Shown piece after piece: positions 55,008-63,743 of a stretch of 64,000 bases of DNA. The notes under the pieces are model-generated. The model made no database searches. It saw only the letters and a program-made list of their open reading frames with translations, and was not told the DNA's origin. Numbering within the stretch: position 1 is the first letter of the stretch; each line of letters starts with the position of its first letter. This DNA comes from Nitrospirales bacterium (lineage in GTDB: Bacteria; Nitrospirota; Nitrospiria; Nitrospirales; UBA8639): assembly GCA_029261295.1 (NCBI GenBank), contig JAJDBP010000002.1, positions 124,001 to 188,000 on the forward strand, written 5' to 3'. Both the position numbers and the translations under genes were made by a program.

Positions 55008-55731
55008 GTGTTGTGGAACTCTCCCTTTTCCCACAGATGGGCAACGGGCGATAAGGTGGGTTGGTTTAGCGATCCTGATGATTCTGGTTGGGAATGGGTG
55101 TGGATATCAATTTACCGTCGAAGGCCCGGGGCCAGTCATTGGAGGAGGTCTGGTGGCCCAAGGACCTCAGGTTCGTTTGGCCTTACATACCCTGAAGAAC
55201 AATAGTTTTGAACCGAACTTGGAGTTCAAGTATACCCGCTACCTTCGCCAGGCTCTGCAATCAGTGGGCAGTGCGGTCATTGTTGATGAGGATCTTTCTG
55301 CTGATTTTATTTTAGATGGGGTCATTGCTTCCGTGGAGCTTCCTTCTGTGGCGTTTTCCCAAACCCAAACCCAGGAAAGTCGAGTAACGGTTCATCTTTC
55401 TGTGAATGTTAGGCATCGGAAAACAGGAAAAGTTCGGTGGTCGCAATCAAATACCAAGTCTGCTGAATTTTTTGTGGGAGCCTCGTCTAGCGGGAGTGCG
55501 AGCGGGTTACAATTTAACCGAGTGTTACAAGATCGGGCACTGGAACAAGCAGGACAAGGAGTAGCGGAAGATTTGGCTGATCAGTTTTTATCCGCCCGTG
55601 ATCAAGGTCAGTTTAGCGTGGAAACCAGCAAACCTTCTCCCCCTATTAGTTCAGGGCCCAATTCGGATCTCCCTCTTTCCCCAATGCAGGATACCAACCC
55701 GTTCCCTTCATCTACGGGATCAACCCAATAG
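54997..55731 (+). CDS. lptE: LPS-assembly lipoprotein LptE
   Basis: The 244-residue protein has a lipoprotein-type signal peptide ending at C35 (LMILVGNGCGYQF) and the LptE pattern: GCGYQFTVEGPGP, LHTLKNNSFEPNLEFKYTRYLRQAL, and SRVTVHLSVNVRHRKTGKVRW. LptE plugs the LptD barrel in the outer membrane during lipopolysaccharide export. The best start is TTG at 54997, overlapping leuS by 11 bases. No later in-frame start leaves enough signal peptide. The leuS-lptE-holA order is common in Gram-negative bacteria. Confidence 0.85.
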   Translation: MLCKCCGTLPFPTDGQRAIRWVGLAILMILVGNGCGYQFTVEGPGPVIGGGLVAQGPQVRLALHTLKNNSFEPNLEFKYTRYLRQALQSVGSAVIVDEDLSADFILDGVIASVELPSVAFSQTQTQESRVTVHLSVNVRHRKTGKVRWSQSNTKSAEFFVGASSSGSASGLQFNRVLQDRALEQAGQGVAEDLADQFLSARDQGQFSVETSKPSPPISSGPNSDLPLSPMQDTNPFPSSTGSTQ

Positions 55732-55773
55732 CTGATTTTTCTTAGCTGTGTTTGTGTTGAAAGTGATCGTTCC

Positions 55774-56829
55774 ATGAAGATTCAAGAATTGCCAAGGCAA
55801 CTGAAGGAGCAAGGTCCGGCTCCTCTCTATTTGATTCTTGGAGAGGAAGCCTATTTTCGTGACCAGGCATTTGCGATGCTGCAAAAGTCGGAATTAGAAG
55901 GAGATGGTCAGGGAAAAGTAGGAGAGGAAACTTCTGAAGGAGTCTTTGATACGTTCCATTCCGATGTTGTATATGGAGATGAAACCAATGCCTCGGAGAT
56001 TCTTGGGTTAGCGGAAGAAGTGGCGTTTTTTTCTTCTCGGCGACGCTTGTTTGTGAAATGGGCGGAAAAATTGTCAGCCAAAGATGGCGAGGTACTGATA
56101 CCGTATTTTCAGGAACCCAATGAGGCCACCACCTTGGTTTTTATCGGAGCCAAATTAGATGGGCGAACCAAATGGGTTCAAGCCTTAAAAAAACTGGCAA
56201 TCGTATTGGATTGTGCCCCATTGGTAGAGAACCAACGTGCCGGATGGATAACGCAGCAGACACGTCATTTAGGATTTCAACTAGAACCAGCTGCTTTAGA
56301 AATGTTGAAGGATCAGGCCAATGAAGGCCTTTATGCGGTTATGGGAGAGCTGGAAAAGTTAGCAGCCTATTTACCAGAAGGGCAACAGGTGCAGGTTCAG
56401 GATGTGGAACTCGTGCGTGGAAAACCTCCAGGGATTTCCGTCTTTGATTGGTCCGAAGCCGTCTCCCTGGGAGATCATGGTCGGGCATTAGATATTGTGG
56501 CCAAAAATTTGGAAACTGGTGAAGCGCCTCTGAGAATGTTAGGTGCGTTTTTATGGCAAATGCGTCGCATCTGGAAGGCCCGGGCGCTGTTGCTGGAAGG
56601 CAAGGAACAAGGGCAAGCGGCTCGACAAGTTGGCGTTCCTCCATTTCGGGCGCGTGAATTCATGCAACAAGTGCGGCAATGGCAGGAGCCGCATTTTCGT
56701 CAGGCCTGGGCTGGATTTGCCCGTGCAGACTCAGCCCTGAAAGGTGGAAGAGCCTCACACCCGAAACTGATCTTAGATGATTTGGTAATACAATTATGTC
56801 AGGGTAAGCAGCGGCAAGCGGTTCGATAG
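55774..56829 (+). CDS. holA: DNA polymerase III delta subunit
   Basis: The 351-residue protein matches HolA. It begins MKIQELPRQLKEQGPAPLYLILGEEAYFRDQAF, has EVAFFSSRRRLFVKWAEKL, TTLVFIGAKLDGRTKWVQAL, and the C-terminal VSLGDHGRALDIVAKNLETGEAPLRMLGAFLWQMRRIWKARALL domain. Delta opens the sliding clamp as part of the clamp loader. It lies 42 bases downstream of lptE and belongs to the leuS operon. Confidence 0.94.
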   Translation: MKIQELPRQLKEQGPAPLYLILGEEAYFRDQAFAMLQKSELEGDGQGKVGEETSEGVFDTFHSDVVYGDETNASEILGLAEEVAFFSSRRRLFVKWAEKLSAKDGEVLIPYFQEPNEATTLVFIGAKLDGRTKWVQALKKLAIVLDCAPLVENQRAGWITQQTRHLGFQLEPAALEMLKDQANEGLYAVMGELEKLAAYLPEGQQVQVQDVELVRGKPPGISVFDWSEAVSLGDHGRALDIVAKNLETGEAPLRMLGAFLWQMRRIWKARALLLEGKEQGQAARQVGVPPFRAREFMQQVRQWQEPHFRQAWAGFARADSALKGGRASHPKLILDDLVIQLCQGKQRQAVR

Positions 56830-56892
56830 AGTAGGCAGAGATTGCCCAAAAAAGACCCGAATGAATAGCAAGGCGATTCGAAGTCGATTAGG

Positions 56893-57156
56893 TTAGGCAG
56901 CGTTTACTCGATTGGTGAGTCGAGAAATCCAACGGGAAGCAGTATTTCTGTGAAGAGTCCCTTTTGTGGCGGCTTTGTGGAGCTCGGAGGTGGCTGCTTG
57001 TAATGAAGTCTTAGCACCATCAACATTTTTCTCTTGAACGGCGACATCCACTTTCTTCATGAAGGTTTTGACTCGGCGTAAAATGGATCGATTACGTTCT
57101 TGTCGTTTTAATGTTTGCCGAGCGGCTTTAATTGCGGATTGATGTCGATTAGCCAT
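56893..57156 (-). CDS. rpsT: 30S ribosomal protein S20
   Basis: The 87-residue basic protein starts MANRHQSAIKAARQTLKRQERN and has the S20 helices RRVKTFMKKVDVAV and LHKAATKGTLHRNTASRWISRLTNRVN. It binds 16S rRNA. The start at 57156 is preferred over an ATG four codons upstream because GGAGG lies five bases before it. It converges with holA, the usual position of rpsT relative to that gene. Confidence 0.96.
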   Translation of the reverse strand: MANRHQSAIKAARQTLKRQERNRSILRRVKTFMKKVDVAVQEKNVDGAKTSLQAATSELHKAATKGTLHRNTASRWISRLTNRVNAA

Positions 57157-57184
57157 GAAACCCTCCAAAAAGATTAAGAGTACT

Positions 57185-57213
57185 ATTTACCACAGGTTTT
57201 CAATTTTGGTCAA
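57185..57213 (-). promoter_or_regulatory. Candidate promoter of rpsT
   Basis: On the minus strand TTGACC (57213-57208) and GTAAAT (57190-57185) are separated by 17 bases, about 30 bases before the rpsT start. The -35 element is strong and the -10 element is weak. Confidence 0.4.
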
Positions 57214-57323
57214 CTAAAATGGAAACCTCTTCTTGGTTTCATCGAACTGGTTTTGCCGGATTTTCCCTTGTGCTGAGAAGGGGAATATCTTGGAGGTATA
57301 CTGAAAATCGGTGTTCCACGTGC

Positions 57324-57352
57324 TTGCAGGCACTCCAGCCCTCTGATAAGAT
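57324..57352 (+). promoter_or_regulatory. Candidate promoter of tRNA-His
   Basis: TTGCAG (57324-57329) and TAAGAT (57347-57352) are separated by exactly 17 bases; the mature tRNA begins about 33 bases downstream. The match is moderate. Confidence 0.4.
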
Positions 57353-57384
57353 TTGTTCCCTTCAAGTAGATCATACGGCTTAGT

Positions 57385-57462
57385 GGTGGGTGTAGCTCAG
57401 TTGGTTAGAGCGCTGGTTTGTGGAGCCGGAGGTCGCGGGTTCGATCCCCGTCACTCACCCCA
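57385..57462 (+). tRNA. tRNA-His (GTG anticodon)
   Basis: The acceptor arm GTGGGTG pairs with CACTCAC, with the extra 5' G (-1) opposite C73, the hallmark of tRNA-His. The anticodon loop is TTGTGGA with anticodon GTG, the T arm contains GGTTCGATCC, and the CCA end is encoded. Confidence 0.96.
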
Positions 57463-57477
57463 CTTTTTGTAACCACA

Positions 57478-57750
57478 TCAGAATTTTTTGTCTTCTTCAA
57501 ACAATTTTCTGGGTATCTTCAGTTTTGTCATCGGAAGCGTAGGACTTGGTGTAGGTGGAGTGGTCCCTGAAGATGGAAGCCTTGGGCCTGTTTGGTCATC
57601 CCGAAGGAGTTGATCGGAAAACGATCCCAATTGGTGTGCTCGGTTAATCAGTTGGTCTAACTTTTTCACTGCTAAAGACAGACGTTTGAAGGGATCTTTC
57701 TTGACGGTGTTTGTCGGGGTTGATGCGGAAGTAGGGAGTGTTGTCTTCAT
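57478..57750 (-). CDS. Small hypothetical protein
   Basis: The 90-residue protein is Thr/Pro-rich at the N-terminus (SASTPTN), then basic (KKDPFKRLSLAVKKLDQLINRAHQLG) with a probable helix, and Pro-rich at the end. No known domain is recognised. AGGTGG just before the ATG supports translation. It converges with tRNA-His. It may be a real small protein or a chance frame. Confidence 0.45.
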   Translation of the reverse strand: MKTTLPTSASTPTNTVKKDPFKRLSLAVKKLDQLINRAHQLGSFSDQLLRDDQTGPRLPSSGTTPPTPSPTLPMTKLKIPRKLFEEDKKF

Positions 57751-57943
57751 GAGCCACCTTTCGAATGTACTGTATTGTATCCAATATCGCAGAAAAGATC
57801 ATTGAATTGTTTCTGCTAATTGTGCGACATTCCTGTTCGTTTTTGCGCAAAATGAAGTCATGAGTTTTCAATCGGTGTGTAACCAATCCTTTGGACAAAA
57901 TTTGTAGCTGGGCATATTAGTCCACAAATGTACGCGTAGAAAA

Positions 57944-58582
57944 ATGGAAAGTACGATGACGGTATTACAAAAGAAACACTATATGTTTTGGGTGGCAAGT
58001 CTGGTTTTATCTTTTTTTGTTGGAGGAATGGCCTGGGGAGAGGATCTCAATGCTCGTAATAGGGTGACGAAGGGCACATTAGAGTACGGTTTGTTAGGAG
58101 GTTTTTGGAAAGGGAGTAATGTTTTTGAGAATGCCCCCTCGTCCAATCGCCGCGCCATCTATATCTTGCCGCAGTTGGGGCAAGTGTTAACGGATGAAAT
58201 TGGCAGTGGGGTCGTAGCGGGAAATGTAGAGCTGCTTCTTGAGCCAATGGCTGCACATTATTATGAACCCTTTAGTGCTTCTGCTTTTGGTGGGTCCTTG
58301 GTGCTGAAATATAATTTTTTGTCGTTTGGACGATGGATGCCGTTTTGGGATGGTGGGGCAGGGATGCTGTGGACAGATCTTGCGCCACGGATTCCTGAGC
58401 AAAGCACGCAATTCAACTTTATTCTGCAAACTGGCCCAGGAGTGTCGTTTTTCGTGAGCGAAAATCTAGCTATTACGGCCGGTTTTCGATTTCATCATAT
58501 TTCCAATTCTGGAATCGGGGATCGTAATATTGGGCTCAATGCGTGGTTGTTTAATCTTGGGTTCTCTTTCTTTTCCCCTTAA
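57944..58582 (+). CDS. PagL-like lipid A deacylase-family protein
   Basis: The 212-residue protein has a signal peptide (core about 14-27, cleavage near AWG at 32) and an eight-stranded-barrel style sequence. The C-terminal RFHHISNSGIGDRNIGLN matches the PagL pattern, in which His and Ser of HxSN plus a Glu remove the 3-O-acyl chain of lipid A in the outer membrane. The protein ends FNLGFSFFSP. Length is slightly above typical PagL. The lipid target in this organism is unknown. Confidence 0.8.
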   Translation: MESTMTVLQKKHYMFWVASLVLSFFVGGMAWGEDLNARNRVTKGTLEYGLLGGFWKGSNVFENAPSSNRRAIYILPQLGQVLTDEIGSGVVAGNVELLLEPMAAHYYEPFSASAFGGSLVLKYNFLSFGRWMPFWDGGAGMLWTDLAPRIPEQSTQFNFILQTGPGVSFFVSENLAITAGFRFHHISNSGIGDRNIGLNAWLFNLGFSFFSP

Positions 58583-58789
58583 GGTTTCATTCCACAAGAT
58601 TCCTGAGACGTTGAATGTTCTCAATATATCTGATTCTTCAAAAGGCCCTTCTTTCTCTCACCCCCAAATAGATTATTCTCCTCCTCTCAATTAAATTCTG
58701 TAGTTAAAAATTGTGGTGGTAAGGTCGTTGGATGAATCCGATGGTTCTGCCTCATCTTCATGTAAACTTAAAGAAAATCTAAGAAAATT

Positions 58790-58969
58790 TTACTTAGAGT
58801 TTTGTTGTAGGGCGGAAGCTTTTCCAGAGATCGAGACGGTGTCGGTGATATGGAGCGAGGGAGTGGCAGAGGCTTGGGTCTTATTTTGAGGGACGACTGA
58901 ACTTTTGATCAGGGGGAGGGTCAGTTGTGCAATGGCGTTGGCGGCGGTGAGGGCGGCGATTTGGCTCAT
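58790..58969 (-). CDS. Small 59-residue protein of unknown function
   Basis: The frame begins MSQIAALTAANAIAQLTLPL and ends near DTVSISGKASALQQNSK. AAAGGA eight bases before the ATG supports translation. The N-terminal half is Ala-rich and amphipathic; the end resembles the short DTVSISGKA-type motif at the N-terminus of FlgM-like anti-sigma factors, but the rest of FlgM is absent. It could be a small cytosolic peptide; no role is claimed. Confidence 0.5.
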   Translation of the reverse strand: MSQIAALTAANAIAQLTLPLIKSSVVPQNKTQASATPSLHITDTVSISGKASALQQNSK

Positions 58970-59152
58970 AGTTCTGATCCTTTCGTGATTCTCTTCAAGG
59001 AATTCAGATCTTATCGACCATTTTGGGGGTATCCTTGACGATAGCCAGGTATTGGTCCGTTGCTGGAGGTCCGGCTATTATTTTCGAGCTGCTAGGGCGT
59101 ATTCTTCGCTGAATTTTGAGGAGTCGGGAAATTGATTCCTGTCATCAAAGGA

Positions 59153-60517
59153 TTATAAGACTCCGATGGCGTTGAGGAGGACGATGAAGACGGCTACAGG
59201 GGCGATGTAGCGCACAAGGATTTGCCATGTTTTGTAGAGCAGTGGGTTGGATATGTGCAGCTCAGCTTTGGTGTTGTCGGTGGTCATAAGCCAACCTGCA
59301 AAGAGGGCCATGAGAATGCCGCCTAATGGGAGCATGAGATTCGAAGTGATGAAATCTAGCAGGTCAAAAAATGTGAGGCCAAAAAATTTGAGGTCAGCCC
59401 ATAGATTAAACGACCAAACTGTTCCTAGCCCCAGCAACCATGTCGCTACGCCAGAATACAGCGCAGCTTTTATGCGGGACATGTCAAAGGTTTCAATGAG
59501 CCAGGTGACTAATGGTTCGATGAGCGAAATTGATGAGGTCCATGCAGCGACCAGTAAGAGAATGAAAAAGAGCGAACCAAAGACGATTCCTCCTGTCATA
59601 TTGCCAAAGGCGACGGGCAAGGTTTGAAAGATCAGCCCTGGGCCGGAGCCGGGTTCCAGATTATTGGCAAACACGATGGGGAAAATGGCCATGCCGGCTA
59701 AGAGCGCGACTCCGGTATCGGCAATGGCAATCATGATGGATGTACTGGCAATAGAGGTGTCTTTCGGCACATATGAGCCATAAATCATGATTGTGCCCAT
59801 GCCTAGGCTGAGGCTAAAAAACGCCTGCCCCATTGCGGCCAGCATGCTGGATCCTGTGAGTTTGCTGAAATCAGGGGTGAAGAGAAATTCTAAGCCTTTG
59901 CCAAAATAGCCAGTGGTCATGCTATAGCCCACCATCAGCAGCAACAGAAAAAAGAGTGTGGGCATGAGATACTGGACGGCTTTTTCCAATCCGCCTTGGA
60001 CGCCCCCTGCGACGATGGCCATGGTGATGACCATAAATACCGTATGCCAGAAAAATAAACTGGAGGCGCTGCCCACAAAGGTGTTGAAGGTGGACGCGGC
60101 CAAATCCCCGGTGGCTCCGGTAAAGGTCCCAGTCACAGATTTCACGATATAGGCGAGGGTCCACCCACCAATCACGCTGTAGTAGGACAGAATTAACATT
60201 CCTGCGAGGGTGCCTGCCCAGCCGATGATCTGCCACCATTGCCCGGCGTTGTTTTCTGTAGCTAAGGCTTTCATCGTGCGAATTGGTGTGGCACGACCGC
60301 GCCGGCCCAATAAAATTTCTGACATCATCAGGGGGATGCCAAGGGCAGCGACACAGATGATGTATATCAAGACAAAGGCGCTGCCGCCGTTTTGGCCGGT
60401 GAGATAGGGGAACTTCCAAATATTGCCGAGACCGACAGCTGCGCCTGTGGCAGCCAGGATAAAGGTCCAGCGGGAGGACCATTGGCCATGGATGGATTGA
60501 CGATCAGGAATGTTCAT
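59153..60517 (-). CDS. Sodium-dependent neurotransmitter-symporter-family transporter
   Basis: The 454-residue protein matches the NSS family: WTFILAATGAAVGLGNIWKFPYLTGQNGGSAFV (first membrane segment, Na/substrate site), then about eleven membrane segments, including IPLMMSEILLGRRGRATP, QAFFSLSLGMGTIMIYGSYV and the GIPLMM loop. It imports an amino acid or related amine with sodium. It is a single gene; no small partner subunit of the MetS type follows. Confidence 0.93.
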   Translation of the reverse strand: MNIPDRQSIHGQWSSRWTFILAATGAAVGLGNIWKFPYLTGQNGGSAFVLIYIICVAALGIPLMMSEILLGRRGRATPIRTMKALATENNAGQWWQIIGWAGTLAGMLILSYYSVIGGWTLAYIVKSVTGTFTGATGDLAASTFNTFVGSASSLFFWHTVFMVITMAIVAGGVQGGLEKAVQYLMPTLFFLLLLMVGYSMTTGYFGKGLEFLFTPDFSKLTGSSMLAAMGQAFFSLSLGMGTIMIYGSYVPKDTSIASTSIMIAIADTGVALLAGMAIFPIVFANNLEPGSGPGLIFQTLPVAFGNMTGGIVFGSLFFILLLVAAWTSSISLIEPLVTWLIETFDMSRIKAALYSGVATWLLGLGTVWSFNLWADLKFFGLTFFDLLDFITSNLMLPLGGILMALFAGWLMTTDNTKAELHISNPLLYKTWQILVRYIAPVAVFIVLLNAIGVL

Positions 60518-60688
60518 GGGTGTGGAGAATTTTCCGTAGGGGCTTGGAGAGTGTAGTCAAGGCGCTGCCTCGTTTCAAGGGTTTTTGATCATGCCATCGG
60601 TTTCTATGAAATTGAACTTGAGATGTATGGCTGCCTCTGTCTATAGTGACACGCTCCTTTTCTCTCTAATTATAGGGAAGACCTGTTT

Positions 60689-62179
60689 ATGAGTGATGAA
60701 CGACGAGATCGAAAAGTGATTGCCTTGGCCCCGATGCCTCCCGAAAAATCTGCCTATGCGTTGGCACGGTATAGCCGGTCACCTGATTCCATCGAAGAGA
60801 GTTTGCAGTGGGTGCATGCCCATTCGTCTGAAAAGTTTTGGGAACAATTCTATTTTGCCTATGGGCATGGGTCGATTGCGGATCTTGGCCATGTCACGAT
60901 TTGTTTCGAAAATATTTCCGAATTGGCAGCCATTCGTTTGGAAGATGAGTCTCTATGGGACGGTCAGGCCAAATCCAGTCGATATCAAAACTTTGCGGCA
61001 GCTGGGTGCTATGTGCCCAGTGAAATTACGAATAGCGAAACTGAAGGTGTTTACCGTGGCATTTTAGGGAGTCTTTATAATATTTACCGGTTACTGAAGG
61101 GCCCGATTACTAAGCATTTGACGAAGCGTTATCCTCGTCCTGAAAACATGAAGTCTGGCGATTATGAACGGACGATTGGGGCGCGGACGTATGATGTGAT
61201 TCGTTATTTGCTACCCTTGGCAGCCAAGACGAACGTGGGGCAAGTGGTGAGTATTCGTACTCTGGAAAAACAAATGACGCGTTTGCTTTCTGCACAATTA
61301 CCAGAATTACTTGGCATTGGTGAAGACCTGAAGGATGCCTGTGCAAAAGCCCCGTCAAGTACGTGGGCAGATTTGCAGGAAGAATCGTCGAAAAACCTTG
61401 AAGCCATGGCTCCAACCTTGGCGCGCTATGCCGCTCCAAATGATTATCAAAGTACGGTGTATCGAGATGTTCATCGGCACGTCAAAAGCTTGTTGAAGCA
61501 ATCGGGGCTTGATGACCCTCAATCCTGGAAGGGGACTACTCAATCGGTAGATTTAATCGATCCTCATTCCCCATTAGATGAACTGGTGACGACTCTTGTT
61601 TACCGCGTGAGCCAGGCCCCTTATCGATTACTTCTAGATTGGGTGAAAGGGTGGTCTGAGCAAGAGAAACAGGCTGTTGTTGATGCTGCAATGAAAAGCC
61701 GAGGGCCGCATGATGATCTGGCGAAGGAATTCCGTTCAGGTTACGCCTTTATTTTTGATGTGTTAATGGATATAGGCGGATGGCGGGATATGCATCGACA
61801 TCGTCGGTGCCAACAAATACAGCAAAATTTTACAACTGTGCATGGCTATGATGTACCACCGATTTTGGCCGAAGCCGGGGTTGAAAAAGAATATCGACTG
61901 GCTATGGATGCGGTTCAGCAGGATATCGACCGGTTGCGTTTGGATAATCAAGAGGCGGCTTTGTACGCCATTCCCTTTGGGTTCCGGGTCAGATGTTTGT
62001 TTAAAATGGATTTTGCCGAGGTAGAATATATTTCAAAATTGCGTTCCGGTGTCAAAGGACATTGGTCATATCGCACAGTCGCGTGGGAAATGAAAGAGCA
62101 AATGCTCAAGCGGCATCCTTATTTAGGGAGCTTGATTCAGGCGATTTCGCCGGATGTGGAAGATTCTTTGACTCGATGA
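60689..62179 (+). CDS. Long ThyX-type flavin-dependent thymidylate synthase-like protein
   Basis: The 496-residue protein appears to be two ThyX-like halves fused. The N-terminal half has YGHGSIADLGHVTICFENISELAAIRL and then SSRYQ (96-100), the end of the ThyX signature; the C-terminal half has FRSGYAFIFDVLMDIGGWRDMHRHRRCQQIQQ (RHR at 370-372), the start of the signature. The classical RHRxxSxxxxSxRY motif is thus split between halves. ThyX makes dTMP using FAD and folate; activity here is uncertain. It starts ATG and is followed 28 bases later by a TPR gene. Confidence 0.8.
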   Translation: MSDERRDRKVIALAPMPPEKSAYALARYSRSPDSIEESLQWVHAHSSEKFWEQFYFAYGHGSIADLGHVTICFENISELAAIRLEDESLWDGQAKSSRYQNFAAAGCYVPSEITNSETEGVYRGILGSLYNIYRLLKGPITKHLTKRYPRPENMKSGDYERTIGARTYDVIRYLLPLAAKTNVGQVVSIRTLEKQMTRLLSAQLPELLGIGEDLKDACAKAPSSTWADLQEESSKNLEAMAPTLARYAAPNDYQSTVYRDVHRHVKSLLKQSGLDDPQSWKGTTQSVDLIDPHSPLDELVTTLVYRVSQAPYRLLLDWVKGWSEQEKQAVVDAAMKSRGPHDDLAKEFRSGYAFIFDVLMDIGGWRDMHRHRRCQQIQQNFTTVHGYDVPPILAEAGVEKEYRLAMDAVQQDIDRLRLDNQEAALYAIPFGFRVRCLFKMDFAEVEYISKLRSGVKGHWSYRTVAWEMKEQMLKRHPYLGSLIQAISPDVEDSLTR

Positions 62180-62207
62180 TTCTCTAGTACAAGATCGGAA
62201 TTTCAAT

Positions 62208-63227
62208 GTGACAACCAGTTATCAGTCAAGTATTGATCCAAATATTGCGGCCGGGCAATGGGACGCAGTGTATGATGCGGCGTCTCGTTGGTCTGAGCAA
62301 GTTGATTGTGGCCCTTTGCCATTTTTTGCATTGAATGTTGTCTGTTTGTTGCGTGGGGAATTTGCGCAAGCCTGGAGAGTGTATCCTCAGGCTCTTGGGG
62401 AGGAAGCGCAAGTTGAGATCGTTCGGGAATGGGTTGGATCTCTCAAAGACCAATATGCGGATTCACCTCATTTCACCTTGGTGGAAGGAATTTTTCATAC
62501 TCAAGCTGGTTTGCTTGATGATGCGTTCGACTGTTTTGAACGGGTTGTGGAGATGGCACCTGCTTCTCCTTATCCGCATTTTTTTCTTGCTCAAATTCAT
62601 CAACGCCAAGGCCGGATGGACCAAACGGTGAAAGGGTTTCGTGAGGCGATTAAGCGAGATTCTTCCTATGTCGCGGCTCGACTCAAGCTTGGGGTGGTTT
62701 ATCAAGAACAGGGGCATTTGGAAATGGCCATTCCCCAGTATCGGGAAGTCTTGAAGCTTCGCCCTGAAGAGGCGGTGGGTCATACCAACTTAGCCTGCGC
62801 GCTTGCAGAGCAGGGGAAGTTGGACCCGGCGATTGAGGAATATAAGAAAGCCTTAAAAGTGAATCCCGATGATGCAGAGGTTCACTTTGCCTTAGGTGGG
62901 CTCTATGAAAATAAAGGCCGGGTGGATTTAGCCAAACGGCAATATGAAGAAGCGCTGCGGTTAGACCCAAATTTTGCTCCGGCGGCAACGGCCATCGGTT
63001 GGTTTCTGTATGATAAAGGGCAAAATGATTTTGCGATGGATTTTTTTAGTAAAGCCTTAGTCGCTAACCCGAATGATGCGCAGGCTACATTTGGGGTAGG
63101 GCGTATTTACGAGGAAAAGCGGATGCCAGAATTGGCAGTGGAACATTATCAAAAGGCCTTATCTTTAGAAAAAGATCCCGGCCGTAAAATGCGAATCATC
63201 AATTTTATGGACAAAATTTTTGGATGA
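62208..63227 (+). CDS. TPR-repeat protein
   Basis: The 339-residue protein is mostly TPR repeats (about seven, from residue 95 to 330, for example YVAARLKLGVVYQEQGHLEMAIPQYREVLKL and AEVHFALGGLYENKGRVDLAKRQYEEALRL). It lacks a signal peptide or membrane segment and acts in the cytoplasm as a protein-binding scaffold. The start is GTG at 62208. It follows the ThyX-like gene by 28 bases and is probably co-transcribed. The partner is unknown. Confidence 0.85.
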   Translation: MTTSYQSSIDPNIAAGQWDAVYDAASRWSEQVDCGPLPFFALNVVCLLRGEFAQAWRVYPQALGEEAQVEIVREWVGSLKDQYADSPHFTLVEGIFHTQAGLLDDAFDCFERVVEMAPASPYPHFFLAQIHQRQGRMDQTVKGFREAIKRDSSYVAARLKLGVVYQEQGHLEMAIPQYREVLKLRPEEAVGHTNLACALAEQGKLDPAIEEYKKALKVNPDDAEVHFALGGLYENKGRVDLAKRQYEEALRLDPNFAPAATAIGWFLYDKGQNDFAMDFFSKALVANPNDAQATFGVGRIYEEKRMPELAVEHYQKALSLEKDPGRKMRIINFMDKIFG

Positions 63228-63235
63228 GAGATGGT

Positions 63236-63628
63236 TTAGTCTTTACGGAGGGTTTGTTGAATGGCTGCCATTTGTGAGTTGAGATCTCCAGTGTTTTTCA
63301 CTTCTTGGTGAATCTGTTCTTGTAAATAGGAAGAATAGCCGACTTTCTCTACAAAGAGGCGGAAAAACCCATCAGCGGAAAGGGCGGTTTTCGTTCGGAG
63401 TTCATCAAGAATGTCATCGCTGATTGGGATGAGTGTGCTGCCTATATGTAGAATCCCTTTGTAGTAACTATTGGGCCCGCGTAGTTCAAGCCTAATGCCG
63501 GGTTTCGCCTTTACGGTTTTATCTGTCGGAGTCTCTGGAGTTTCGGAACTGCTTGAATTTTCAGGTAAGTTTTCCATAAACGAGGGCAATTGTAGGTCAT
63601 CAGGAATTGGTCTGACAAGGACCGGCAT
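63236..63628 (-). CDS. Hypothetical protein
   Basis: The 130-residue protein has an acidic Ser/Thr/Pro-rich N-terminal third (NSSSSETPETPTDK), then a domain with LELRGPNSYYKGILHIGSTLIPI and a helical end. I do not recognise the family. An internal Met at residue 18 is an alternative start, since neither start has a Shine-Dalgarno sequence. It converges with the TPR gene and diverges from serC. Confidence 0.6.
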   Translation of the reverse strand: MPVLVRPIPDDLQLPSFMENLPENSSSSETPETPTDKTVKAKPGIRLELRGPNSYYKGILHIGSTLIPISDDILDELRTKTALSADGFFRLFVEKVGYSSYLQEQIHQEVKNTGDLNSQMAAIQQTLRKD

Positions 63629-63743
63629 TTTTCTTGACTGCCTGGTGACCCTATGCTAGCGTAACGACCTTTTCGGCGCGGTGTCTCTTGTTTTTCCTGC
63701 CTCCTGCGTCCTTATTTTTAGATGATGGAGATAACAAACGATC

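Noticed and set aside
59075-59152. In-frame open stretch after the symporter stop (SFDDRNQFPDSSKFSEEYALAARK)
   Set aside because: Protein-like but short, and only reachable by reading through TAA; no evidence of recoding.
59922-60482. 186-codon leftward frame
   Set aside because: Alternative frame of the sodium symporter gene; composition is shifted codons of membrane helices.
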